64,000 nt of DNA from SZUA-592 sp041556555 (GCA_041556555.1 JBFFIE010000002.1:1-64000), one strand, 5' to 3'; numbered from the stretch's first letter, positions 33,729 through 41,799 are shown. The notes: generated by a model not told the origin, from the sequence alone. Numbers and translations: made by a program.

Positions 33729-33747
33729 TGCCGGACTGGAGGGCTAG

Positions 33748-34782
33748 ATGGATATCGGTGAATTACTCGCATTTGGTGTGAAAAACGGGGCCTCAGACCT
33801 GCATTTATCTGCCGGGCTACCCCCCATGATTCGTGTCGATGGCGATATCAGGCGAATCAACGTCCCTGCACTGGACCATAAGGATGTTCATGACATGGTC
33901 TATGACATCATGAACGACAAGCAGCGCAAGGACTATGAAGAATTTCTTGAGGTCGACTTCTCCTTTGAGGTTCCCAAACTGGCCCGTTTCCGTGTCAATG
34001 CCTTTAACCAGAACCGGGGTGCGGGTTGTGTTTTTCGTACCATTCCATCCGAGATCGTGACCCTTGAGCAGTTGAAAACACCCAAGATTTTCGTAGATGT
34101 TGCGAATTATCCGCGTGGCCTGGTGCTGTGCACCGGACCTACCGGCTCCGGTAAATCCACCACGCTGGCGGCCATGGTCAACCACAAAAATGAAAATGAA
34201 TATGGTCACATACTGACGATTGAAGACCCCATTGAATTTGTTCACCAGAGCAAGAAATGCTTGATCAACCAGCGAGAGGTCCATCGCGATACCCTCGGTT
34301 TTAACGAGGCCCTGCGATCGTCAACCCGCGAGGACCCTGACACCATCCTGGTGGGTGAAATGCGGGATCTTGAGACCATCCGCCTGGCCCTGACCGCTGC
34401 CGAAACGGGTCACCTGGTATTCGGAACCTTGCATACCAGTTCCGCGGCTAAGACTATAGACCGTGTGGTTGACGTCTTCCCCGCAGCGGAGAAGGATATG
34501 GTCCGTGCCATGTTGTCTGAATCACTACGTGCCGTGATAACCCAGGCCTTGCTGAAAAAGAAAGGCGGTGGCCGCGTTGCCGCATTTGAAATCATGATCG
34601 GCACCGCTGCGATCCGAAACCTGATCCGGGAGAACAAGGTTGCGCAGATGTATTCTGCCATTCAAACCGGTCAGCAATTCGGTATGCAGACCCTGGACCA
34701 GGGTCTGCAAGAGTTGATGCAGAGGGGCTTGGTGACCCGTGAGGAAGCCAGGTCAAAAGCGGTCAATAAGGATAATTTCTAA
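33748..34782 (+). CDS. pilT: type IV pilus retraction ATPase PilT
   Basis: The 344-residue secretion ATPase has Walker A GPTGSGKST (residues 130-138) and the Asp box (LTIEDPIEFVH). Walker B is in LVGEMRDLETI, the His box in GTLHTSSAAKTIDRV, and the PilT-specific C-terminal AIRNLIRE motif is present. These identify the true retraction motor. GGAGG precedes the ATG. It is the first of three tandem PilT/PilU-type genes. Confidence 0.97.
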   Translation: MDIGELLAFGVKNGASDLHLSAGLPPMIRVDGDIRRINVPALDHKDVHDMVYDIMNDKQRKDYEEFLEVDFSFEVPKLARFRVNAFNQNRGAGCVFRTIPSEIVTLEQLKTPKIFVDVANYPRGLVLCTGPTGSGKSTTLAAMVNHKNENEYGHILTIEDPIEFVHQSKKCLINQREVHRDTLGFNEALRSSTREDPDTILVGEMRDLETIRLALTAAETGHLVFGTLHTSSAAKTIDRVVDVFPAAEKDMVRAMLSESLRAVITQALLKKKGGGRVAAFEIMIGTAAIRNLIRENKVAQMYSAIQTGQQFGMQTLDQGLQELMQRGLVTREEARSKAVNKDNF

Positions 34783-34815
34783 TCCAGCAGGCGAGTTCAC
34801 ACAGAGGCTAAGCTA

Positions 34816-35991
34816 ATGGAAAGAGAACAGGCGATAAAATTCATGCGGGACCTTCTCAAACTGATGGTTGAGAAGAAAGGTTCTGATCTATTCATCACGG
34901 TTGATTTCCCGCCAGCGATCAAGGTCGACGGCAAGGTAATGTCTGTGTCAAAAACCAAACTGAGTTCTGAAAATACCAAGGCACTGACCTATGCCATCAT
35001 GAATGATAAACAGCTCAAGGAGTATGAGGCCACCAAGGAGTGTAATTTTGCAATTAACCCGGTTGGTGTTGGCCGTTTCCGTGTGAATGCCTACGTGCAA
35101 AGGAGTTATTGTGGACTGGTTTGCCGAACCATTGAAACCAATGTTCCGACAATCGACTCTCTGGGATTGCCGCAGGTCATGAAAGATATCTGCATGACCA
35201 AGCGCGGTCTGGTGATCATGGTTGGTGCCACTGGCTCGGGTAAATCTACTTCTCTGGCAGCAATGGTCGATTATCGTAACGAGAACAGTTATGGCCATAT
35301 CGTTACTGTTGAGGATCCGATTGAATATGTTCATCAGCATAAGAACTGCATTGTCATGCAGCGAGAAATAGGTGTCGATACCGATGACTGGGACATCGCA
35401 CTCAAAAATTCATTACGCCAGGCTCCCGATGTCATTCTACTTGGTGAAATACGGGACAGGGAAACCATGGAATTCGGTATAGCCTTTGCCGAGACCGGTC
35501 ATCTGGCCATGGCCACGTTGCACGCCAATAGTTCCAACCAGGCGTTGGACCGAATCATCAACTTTTTCCCTGAAGAACGCCGAGACCAATTGCTTATGGA
35601 CATGTCCTTGAACCTGAAAGCTGTGGTATCACAACGATTACTCAAGGCCAGGGAAGGAAAGGGCCGCGTGGCGGCGATCGAAGTTATGCTGAACTCTCCC
35701 CTGATCGCCGATCTGATCCTTAAAGGAGAAGTACCGGAAATCAAGGCTATCATGAGCAAGTCCAATGAGCTTGGTATGAAAACATTCGATCAGGCCCTGT
35801 TTGATCTTTATGAAGCAGACAAGATCACCTATGAGGATGCATTACGAAATGCCGATTCCATGAATGAGCTTCGCCTCAAGATTAAACTCGAAGGCAAGGC
35901 TGCGAAGGGCAAGGATTCAATGGAAGGACTGGATCATCTCAGCATCAAGGAAGACGGGAAAAATGAAAGGGGTGGAATGTTGCGCGGTTGA
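34816..35991 (+). CDS. pilU: PilU-type pilus retraction accessory ATPase
   Basis: The 391-residue ATPase has Walker A GATGSGKST, VEDPIEYVHQH and LLGEIRDRETM. In place of AIRNLIRE it has LIADLILKGEVPEI, as in PilU. A C-terminal extension of about 40 charged residues follows the core, also a PilU trait. PilU works with PilT to increase retraction force. It starts 33 bp after pilT. Confidence 0.94.
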   Translation: MEREQAIKFMRDLLKLMVEKKGSDLFITVDFPPAIKVDGKVMSVSKTKLSSENTKALTYAIMNDKQLKEYEATKECNFAINPVGVGRFRVNAYVQRSYCGLVCRTIETNVPTIDSLGLPQVMKDICMTKRGLVIMVGATGSGKSTSLAAMVDYRNENSYGHIVTVEDPIEYVHQHKNCIVMQREIGVDTDDWDIALKNSLRQAPDVILLGEIRDRETMEFGIAFAETGHLAMATLHANSSNQALDRIINFFPEERRDQLLMDMSLNLKAVVSQRLLKAREGKGRVAAIEVMLNSPLIADLILKGEVPEIKAIMSKSNELGMKTFDQALFDLYEADKITYEDALRNADSMNELRLKIKLEGKAAKGKDSMEGLDHLSIKEDGKNERGGMLRG

Positions 35992-36038
35992 TCCGGCCAT
36001 TGATTGGATAAACACATCACAACAGGTTGTTTGGAATC

Positions 36039-37097
36039 ATGGATATCACGCCATATCTGAAATTGATGGTCGAAAAAAATGCGTCTGACGTGTTTTTCAC
36101 TGTTAACTCACCGGTAAGAATCAAGATTGAAGGCAGAATAACACCCGTCGGCAAAACGGTCATGACCCCCGCCCATTGTGAAGCAGCAGCCACTGGCATC
36201 ATGACGGATTATCACCGTAACAAGTTTGAAGAGAACCTGGAGGTTGATTTCGCTATTTCATTACCTGATGGCAGTGCACGTTTCAGGGTTAATGTTTTTC
36301 GTCAACGCGGCGAGGTCAGTATGGTGTTGCGACTCATCCCATCTCAGATTCCGACACTCGAGCAATTCGGATTACCCGACATTCTGGGTGAGCAGATATT
36401 GAAAAAACGGGGCCTTATACTCATGGTCGGTGCAACCGGTTCCGGTAAATCAACCACCCAGGCTGCCATGTTAAATCACCGCAATGAAAACATGTCCGGC
36501 CATATACTGACAATTGAAGATCCGATCGAATTCAGCCATCCAAACAAGAAAAGTATTATCAATCAGAGAGAAATCGGTGTTGATACCTTTTCCTATCGTA
36601 ATGCCCTGAGAAGTTCATTGCGTGAGGCACCGGATGTCATCCTGATTGGCGAGATCCGTGATCGCGATACCATGGAAGCGGCACTGGAATTGTCCAATAC
36701 TGGTCACCTGGCGGTGTCAACCCTCCACGCCAACAACGCTAACCAGGCAATGGAACGCGTGATCAATCTGTTTCCCCAGCAATTACACAAGCAGTTGCTG
36801 ATGGACTTGTCATTGAATATCCGCGCAGTCATATCCCAGCGGCTGGTGACCGGAGTTGATGGCAAGCTTTGTGCAGCCATCGAGATCCTGATTAATACTC
36901 CGCACATTGCTGATTTGATCCTGAAGGGCGATCTTGACGAGATCAAAAAAGCGATGGCAGAGAGCGGCGCCAGTGGTATGGCAACCTTCGATGTGGCTCT
37001 CTTTAACCTCTACAAGGACGGCCGTATCGATCTTGAAGAGGCATTAAACAATGCCGACTCCAGGACAAATCTGGAGGCCAAGATTAATTTCGGCTGA
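36039..37097 (+). CDS. third PilT/PilU-family ATPase (PilU paralogue)
   Basis: From ATG 36039 the product is 352 residues with Walker A GATGSGKST, TIEDPIEFSHPNKK, LIGEIRDRDTM and STLHANNANQAMERV, so it should be an active ATPase. Its C-terminal motif HIADLILKGDLDEI resembles PilU rather than PilT, and it lacks the C-terminal tail of the neighbouring PilU. It begins 47 bp after pilU in the same direction. Many gammaproteobacteria encode extra PilT-like proteins; the specific job of this one is unknown, and modulation of pilus retraction is the likely role. A TTG four codons upstream is an alternative start. Confidence 0.9.
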   Translation: MDITPYLKLMVEKNASDVFFTVNSPVRIKIEGRITPVGKTVMTPAHCEAAATGIMTDYHRNKFEENLEVDFAISLPDGSARFRVNVFRQRGEVSMVLRLIPSQIPTLEQFGLPDILGEQILKKRGLILMVGATGSGKSTTQAAMLNHRNENMSGHILTIEDPIEFSHPNKKSIINQREIGVDTFSYRNALRSSLREAPDVILIGEIRDRDTMEAALELSNTGHLAVSTLHANNANQAMERVINLFPQQLHKQLLMDLSLNIRAVISQRLVTGVDGKLCAAIEILINTPHIADLILKGDLDEIKKAMAESGASGMATFDVALFNLYKDGRIDLEEALNNADSRTNLEAKINFG

Positions 37098-37217
37098 TTG
37101 ATCGGCCGCGAAGTCAAAAAGAAAAAGCCAAATAAACGGTGGACAGGGCAGTTGCCAATCAGGATTTCTGGTCGACTGATTTAAGAGCATTATTCAAACT
37201 TCGGAAAAATCTCCCAA

Positions 37218-37604
37218 ATGAGAGAATATGAACGACATGAGGCCGGGATTCCTGTGAAGATCCTATTCGCCGGCAAAAAATTTGATTTCATCATTGATAA
37301 TGTCAGTCTGGGCGGCATGGCTTGTCACGGCAGCAAGGATTTCAGGGTCGGAGAGGAAGTTGAAATTGAGATATCTCTTTTGAATCCTGTTTATGCCTCA
37401 CGGGGCAAGATCGTCTGGTGCAAGGAGGTAGGAGACTATTTTGAACTCGGTGTCGAACATCGGGGTGCCAAGGACAAGGCACGTCTGGATATGGTTGAAC
37501 AAATTAGTCACATTGAACACTACCGTGCAGATATCATGACCGCTGAAGGTAGGGAGATTAGTGGCGAGCAGGCGGCCCGGGAATGGATTTCCAAGCACAC
37601 CTGA
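37218..37604 (+). CDS. PilZ domain c-di-GMP-binding protein
   Basis: The 128-residue protein has both PilZ ligand motifs: RxxxR at residues 2-6 (REYER) and NxSxxG in DNVSLGG near residue 35. It should therefore bind cyclic di-GMP, unlike the degenerate PilZ of Pseudomonas type IV pili. Its place behind three pilus ATPase genes suggests that it links c-di-GMP to pilus dynamics, which is inference from context. A strong terminator follows. Confidence 0.88.
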   Translation: MREYERHEAGIPVKILFAGKKFDFIIDNVSLGGMACHGSKDFRVGEEVEIEISLLNPVYASRGKIVWCKEVGDYFELGVEHRGAKDKARLDMVEQISHIEHYRADIMTAEGREISGEQAAREWISKHT

Positions 37605-37623
37605 ACAAGAGTGGTTTAGTCAG

Positions 37624-37655
37624 GAAAAAAAAAGGGGCCTTTGGCCCCTTTTTTC
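37624..37655. terminator. bidirectional Rho-independent terminator (pilZ gene / pqqA)
   Basis: The stem AGGGGCC-TTT-GGCCCCT is flanked by a run of nine A's and a run of six T's. It stops the pilus operon on the plus strand and, read the other way, ends the pqqA transcript only 17 bp after its stop codon. Confidence 0.9.
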
Positions 37656-37671
37656 GTCTTTAGCGACAGAG

Positions 37672-37746
37672 TTACTTGTTGTTGATGTACATGGTAACTT
37701 CAAAACCGAAACGGATGTCGCTGTATTCAGGTGTCTGCCAGTTCAT
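37672..37746 (-). CDS. pqqA: PQQ precursor peptide PqqA (solitary)
   Basis: A 24-codon gene on the minus strand ends at TAA 37672 and starts at ATG 37746, behind a strong AAAGGAG ribosome-binding site. The C-terminal half RFGFEVTMYINNK matches the conserved PqqA core, including the Glu16 and Tyr20 pair (E-x-x-x-Y) that PqqE joins to make pyrroloquinoline quinone. The N-terminal NWQTPEYSD also fits the family. pqqB, C, D and E are not in the window: the gene ends at a terminator 17 bp downstream, and pilZ lies opposite. It therefore has its own transcript, preceded by a sigma54-type promoter. Confidence 0.93.
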   Translation of the reverse strand: MNWQTPEYSDIRFGFEVTMYINNK

Positions 37747-37802
37747 AGTATATCTCCTTTGGTAAATCGGTTTGGTTAAAAATTGTTCTGCCCTATCTAT
37801 TA

Positions 37803-37818
37803 TGCAGTTTGCGTGCCA
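37803..37818 (-). promoter_or_regulatory. sigma54 (RpoN) -24/-12 promoter of pqqA
   Basis: Read on the minus strand, TGGCACGCAAACTGCA matches the consensus TGGCACG-N4-TTGCW with one mismatch and has exact GG-N10-GC spacing. Transcription would start near 37793, leaving a leader of about 46 bp before the pqqA ATG. Confidence 0.78.
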
Positions 37819-37923
37819 GATCTTCAGTTGATTAAAGCTAAATTAAAAAAATAAGCAAAAACATAAAGTTAGCAAGGCAAGGAACCAGCCTGCTGATGAC
37901 CGATAGGTTTCGGTACTCGAATT

Positions 37924-37941
37924 CTGGTTGAAAATAACCAG
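37924..37941. promoter_or_regulatory. palindrome 1 upstream of pqqA (candidate enhancer site)
   Basis: CTGGTTGAAAATAACCAG is an 18-bp inverted repeat with one mismatch in the arms. It is centred about 140 bp upstream of the predicted sigma54 start. Confidence 0.6.
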
Positions 37942-37945
37942 AGAG

Positions 37946-37961
37946 TGGTTGGCGGCAACCA
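37946..37961. promoter_or_regulatory. palindrome 2 upstream of pqqA (candidate enhancer site)
   Basis: TGGTTGGCGGCAACCA is a perfect 6-4-6 palindrome sharing the arms of palindrome 1. Its centre lies exactly 21 bp from that of palindrome 1, i.e. two helical turns. Confidence 0.6.
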
Positions 37962-37973
37962 GCTTTTAGCCTT

Positions 37974-38654
37974 TCAGGAACCAGATTTTTGCAGATTGAA
38001 CCGGCAGCGGTATAAGCGGTGGCCGCTGTCCTGGTACTTTCGCTCAAACGGGCTCAAGGGGAAGTTTGGGCTAAAAAACTCCATCCGGGCTGGCTGGCCC
38101 GTGACCAGGAAGACGGCCTTGGCGAATTCGTCAGCATAAACAGGCCAGTTGCAGCGCAATTCAGTCTCTTGCGCCAGCGAGATCATGTCGGCGAATACCG
38201 GGTGCGCGTGCCAGCGGCGTTTGATGTGCCAGGCCTTGGGCCAGGGGTTTGGGTACAAGAGCAGCTGTTTTCTGATGACCCAGCCAACTGCTTTTAACTG
38301 CCTCCAGAAATCAACCAGGTCAGTACGCACGAAAAGATAATTATCTTTGCCGGCGATATTATCAACCAGACCTTGACGCTGGAGGCGGCGGGCGGACTTG
38401 TCTGCACCGATGACCAGGCAATCCGGATACATGCTGGCCAAACGGATCGTGCTTTCCCCCGTTCCACAGCCGGCATCAATGATTAGGGGCATATCCATCA
38501 GACTCACCTGTCTATTTAGTCGTTCGAATACCTCTTGGCTGTAAGATCGGAGCGGTTGCCGATACGGACTACCCTGATGGCGCGTAATCAGCCGGGACAA
38601 CAGACGGTGTGGCAACTCCTGATTGCTGGCTACCCGGCTGGAAAGGCAATGCAT
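37974..38654 (-). CDS. TrmB-like SAM-dependent methyltransferase
   Basis: From ATG 38654 the product is 226 residues. It has the SAM-binding motif IIDAGCGTGESTIRLA, an acidic ribose-binding strand (LVIGADKSARRL) and the tRNA (guanine-N7)-methyltransferase hallmark PNPWPKAWHIKRRWHAHPVF. The N- and C-terminal parts are less like classical TrmB, so this may be a divergent paralogue; the target base is not certain. The longer frame to 38780 overlaps the pyrK-like gene; the chosen ATG is a few bases past that gene's stop. Confidence 0.82.
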   Translation of the reverse strand: MHCLSSRVASNQELPHRLLSRLITRHQGSPYRQPLRSYSQEVFERLNRQVSLMDMPLIIDAGCGTGESTIRLASMYPDCLVIGADKSARRLQRQGLVDNIAGKDNYLFVRTDLVDFWRQLKAVGWVIRKQLLLYPNPWPKAWHIKRRWHAHPVFADMISLAQETELRCNWPVYADEFAKAVFLVTGQPARMEFFSPNFPLSPFERKYQDSGHRLYRCRFNLQKSGS

Positions 38655-38658
38655 TGGA

Positions 38659-39543
38659 CTAGCAGGCGGGAAAGATATTGGCGGCTTCAAATACAGGTCC
38701 ATCAACACAGACCCGTTGCATGGCCAGCCCTTCTGCAGTATGAACTTCAACGGCACATCCCGCACAACCACCGACGGCACAGGCCATAAATTCCTCCAAT
38801 GATATTTGGCAAGATAGATTATATTCCTGCGCCAGCAGGCTGACGGCTCGCAGCATCGGGGTGGGACCGCATGAGAAAATTTCTACATTATCGCGGGACT
38901 CCGGCGACAGGCTTTCCAGCCAGGCCCGGGCCAGGTCAGTGACGTAACCACTGTAGCAGCCGGGATAATCCTGCAAGCTGGTCAGCCGCGACGGGATCCC
39001 CCAGTCTTCCAGCAAGGGCATGCTGGCTATGACACCCTCCGGAATACCCTTGACCATGATCTGTGAAGGCCGGGAAGTAAACGGAAACGGGATCTCGGAA
39101 CCCATGATTACAAACGGGCCGAGTTCCTCGCCGCTGTTTTTCATATGTTCTGCCAGGAAAACCATGGGTGGGATGCCAACACCGCCACCGATCAGCAAGG
39201 GTAATTTTTTATAGCCCCGCTGTTTGAAGGGCACCCCAATCGGGCCCAGCAGCGGGATGATCTCGTCGGCTTCGCGCAGCGCCAGGCGGGCCGTTCCCTC
39301 GCCATGTATCTTGTAAAGGATATCAATCCATCCAGTCGCCGGTGCTGCCCGCATGATCGACATCGGCCGGCGCATGTACAGTTCCGGGTGGCATTGCAGG
39401 TGGACGAAGCTGCCTGCCCGGGCATGGGTGGCTGTTTCCGGTGAATGCAGTCTTAACAGGAATTGTTCAGCCGGCAGGGACTGATGTTCAATCACCCTGG
39501 CGTCTTCGGAAAAGATGGTCCCGCGTGTGTCCGGATGTTTCAT
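38659..39543 (-). CDS. PyrK-like dihydroorotate dehydrogenase electron-transfer subunit
   Basis: The 294-residue flavoprotein has an N-terminal FAD domain (MRRPMSIMRA), an NAD-binding motif (LLIGGGVGIPPMVFLAEHM) and a C-terminal 2Fe-2S cluster site with cysteines arranged C-x4-C-x2-C plus a distal one (ACAVGGCAGC...RVC). In PyrD type 1B enzymes this subunit passes electrons from dihydroorotate to NAD. No pyrD is adjacent, so its redox partner is unknown. Its ATG overlaps the pyrC' stop by 4 bp (ATGA), tying it to the pyrimidine operon. Confidence 0.85.
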   Translation of the reverse strand: MKHPDTRGTIFSEDARVIEHQSLPAEQFLLRLHSPETATHARAGSFVHLQCHPELYMRRPMSIMRAAPATGWIDILYKIHGEGTARLALREADEIIPLLGPIGVPFKQRGYKKLPLLIGGGVGIPPMVFLAEHMKNSGEELGPFVIMGSEIPFPFTSRPSQIMVKGIPEGVIASMPLLEDWGIPSRLTSLQDYPGCYSGYVTDLARAWLESLSPESRDNVEIFSCGPTPMLRAVSLLAQEYNLSCQISLEEFMACAVGGCAGCAVEVHTAEGLAMQRVCVDGPVFEAANIFPAC

Positions 39544-40823
39544 GTTTCGGCCTGTCCGTGTACAAGCTGTCCGGCCACCAGGGTATGTGTCACCCTGCCA
39601 TGTAGCTCCCAGCCAAGGAAGGGGCAGTTTTTGCCTGAGCTGGAAATGCTGTCCACGGTCACGGTCCAGCCGGCATCCGGGTCAACAATTGAAAGATCCG
39701 CAGCTTGGTCGACGCCCAGGTTGCCTGTCTCAAGTCCGGCAATGGCAGCCGGGTTTGCAGTCAGGCTCCGGACAATGGCGGGCAATTGGGCTATGCCTTC
39801 GCTGGCCAGTTGCAACCCGAGAGGTAGCAAGACGTCAAGGGTCGAGGCCCCCGGTTCCGAGAGGCTGAATGGAACCAGTTTGGCGTCTTTATTCTGGGGC
39901 TGATGGTCGGAGCAAATGGCATCTATGATGCCATCGGCCAGACCCTGACGCAGGGCGTCGCGGTCGGTGTGACCACGCAGGGGCGGGATCAGATAACAAT
40001 TGCTATCAAAGTCGGCCACGTCGACTTCGGTGAGATAAAGATGGCTGATCCCGACATCTGCTGTAACCGGCAGTCCACGGGATTTCGCCTCGGCGATCAT
40101 GGGCAGGCTTTGTGCCGAGGACACCCGGCAGAAATGCACACGGCAAGCGGTTTCCTCGATCAGTTGCAGGACCCGCGAAATTGCAATGCTCTCCGCCGTG
40201 GCCGGTATGCCGGGCAGACCCAGGCGCACGCTCATGATTCCTTCATGGACGATACCGTTATCACGCAAGCTTTGATCTTCACAGAATAGATGTACGGTCA
40301 TGTCACAGGAGCTGGCATAATCCAGTGCCCGGCGCAACACAGCGGTGTTTGAAATCGGCGCAAGGCCGTTACTGAGGCCAATGCAACCTTCCTGTTTCAG
40401 GGCGTGCATCCGGGCCAGGGATTCACCTTTGAGTGCATGCGTCAGGGCGCCGAGGCAATAGACCCTGCCATGACCCTGGGTCATGGCACGTTGATGAATC
40501 AGTTCGACCACAGCCGTTGAGTCAATGATGGGCGCGGTGTCCGGTGGGCAAATCACTGAGGTGATACCGCCGCGAGTGGCGGCCCGGGTTTCTGAGGCAA
40601 TGGTGGCAGTTTCCTCGCGCCCCGGTTCACCAAGCCTGGCGGAAAGATCGACCAGACCCGGCAGGACCAGCTTACCCTTTGCGTCCAGCGACAGATCAGG
40701 CTTGAAGCCTCTGGGTGTTTTACCGATTGCCGCGATCTTTCCGTCACGGATATGCAGTTCCATGACCTGGTCAATTCCGTTAGCCGGGTCAATCAGGCGG
40801 CCATGCTTGATGCTAATCTGCAT
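39540..40823 (-). CDS. dihydroorotase-like protein PyrC' (probably inactive)
   Basis: From ATG 40823 the product is 427 residues of the amidohydrolase/dihydroorotase family. The metal motif normally reading D-x-H-x-H-L-R-E-P-G is DLSARLGEPG here, so both ligand histidines are missing. This matches the PyrC' pseudo-dihydroorotases of Pseudomonas, which have no catalysis but are needed for assembly of the aspartate transcarbamoylase complex. It overlaps pyrB by 11 bp, as expected for a stoichiometric partner. A functional dihydroorotase must be encoded elsewhere. Confidence 0.88.
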   Translation of the reverse strand: MQISIKHGRLIDPANGIDQVMELHIRDGKIAAIGKTPRGFKPDLSLDAKGKLVLPGLVDLSARLGEPGREETATIASETRAATRGGITSVICPPDTAPIIDSTAVVELIHQRAMTQGHGRVYCLGALTHALKGESLARMHALKQEGCIGLSNGLAPISNTAVLRRALDYASSCDMTVHLFCEDQSLRDNGIVHEGIMSVRLGLPGIPATAESIAISRVLQLIEETACRVHFCRVSSAQSLPMIAEAKSRGLPVTADVGISHLYLTEVDVADFDSNCYLIPPLRGHTDRDALRQGLADGIIDAICSDHQPQNKDAKLVPFSLSEPGASTLDVLLPLGLQLASEGIAQLPAIVRSLTANPAAIAGLETGNLGVDQAADLSIVDPDAGWTVTVDSISSSGKNCPFLGWELHGRVTHTLVAGQLVHGQAET

Positions 40824-41799
40824 CACCTTCCCCTGCCCGTGCATCAGCACAACCCATGGTGAGGGCCATGACAGCCATGCGCACGGCGATACCATGGCTG
40901 ACCTGTTGCAATATGACAGACTGGCTACTGTCAGCGACTTTTGAGTCAATCTCGATGCCCCGGTTGATCGGCCCGGGATGCATGACGATGGCATCCGTTT
41001 TTGCCAATGCAAGCTTCTCTTCCGTGAGTCCATAGAGCTGGAAGTATTCAGAAGCGCTGGGCAGGAGCGCACTGCGCATCCGTTCCTGCTGCAGGCGCAG
41101 CATCATGATCACGTCTACTTCTTTCAGGCCTTCAGACATATCGTGATATACATGCACGCCGAGGGTTTCAACATGACGCGGGATCAGGGTCCTTGGGCCA
41201 ATAACCCGGATCTCGTTTACTCCCAGCGTCGACAATGCGTGTATTTCCGATCGTGCTACCCGGGAGTGCAGAATATCGCCGATGATCGCCACGCGGAGCT
41301 CGCTGAAATCCTGTTTGTGCCGACGAATGGTAAACATGTCCAGCATGGCCTGGGTAGGGTGGGCATGCCGCCCGTCACCACCGTTAATGACACTAATATG
41401 AGGGGCAACGTGTTTGGCAATAAAATGTGCTGCCCCGCTGTTGGCATGACGCACCACGAACATGTCACAATGCATGGCCTCCAGTGTGCGAAGGGTATCA
41501 AGCAGAGACTCGCCTTTTTTGGTGGCGGAACTGGAAATATTCAGGTTAAGAATGTCGGCGGACAGGCGTTTTGCCGCCAGCTCAAAGGTCGTACGTGTCC
41601 GGGTGCTGGGTTCAAAAAACAGATTGGCCACGGTCTTGCCACGCAATATGGGGACCTTTTTGATGGCGCGATCACCGACTCCTGAGAAGGACTCGGCGTT
41701 ATCAAGAATATTCAGTAAGAGGGAACGATCCAGACCTTCAATAGTGAGAAAATGTTTCAGACGACCATGTTCGTCCAGTTGGATGTTGTTGCCTGTCAT
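40813..41799 (-). CDS. pyrB: aspartate carbamoyltransferase catalytic subunit
   Basis: The 328-residue enzyme has the carbamoyl-phosphate motif FFEPSTRTRTTFELA, the aspartate-domain HPTQAMLDMFTI segment and HPGPINRGIEI near the C-terminus. The N-terminal extension of about 25 residues is longer than in E. coli and is typical of the class-A ATCases that associate with PyrC'. It overlaps pyrR by 4 bp. Confidence 0.96.
   Translation of the reverse strand: MTGNNIQLDEHGRLKHFLTIEGLDRSLLLNILDNAESFSGVGDRAIKKVPILRGKTVANLFFEPSTRTRTTFELAAKRLSADILNLNISSSATKKGESLLDTLRTLEAMHCDMFVVRHANSGAAHFIAKHVAPHISVINGGDGRHAHPTQAMLDMFTIRRHKQDFSELRVAIIGDILHSRVARSEIHALSTLGVNEIRVIGPRTLIPRHVETLGVHVYHDMSEGLKEVDVIMMLRLQQERMRSALLPSASEYFQLYGLTEEKLALAKTDAIVMHPGPINRGIEIDSKVADSSQSVILQQVSHGIAVRMAVMALTMGCADARAGEGDAD

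Larger units (their letters stand above)
37747..37973 (-). other. pqqA upstream regulatory region
   Basis: This is the 227-bp gap between the trmB-like gene and pqqA. It contains, in order towards pqqA, two related palindromes, an A/T-rich stretch and a sigma54-type promoter, annotated separately. No further coding sequence was seen. Confidence 0.7.

Noticed and set aside
37672..37746. Short pqqA frame as a leader peptide of an attenuator
   Set aside because: The peptide matches PqqA over its conserved core and is followed by a complete terminator rather than a regulated downstream gene.
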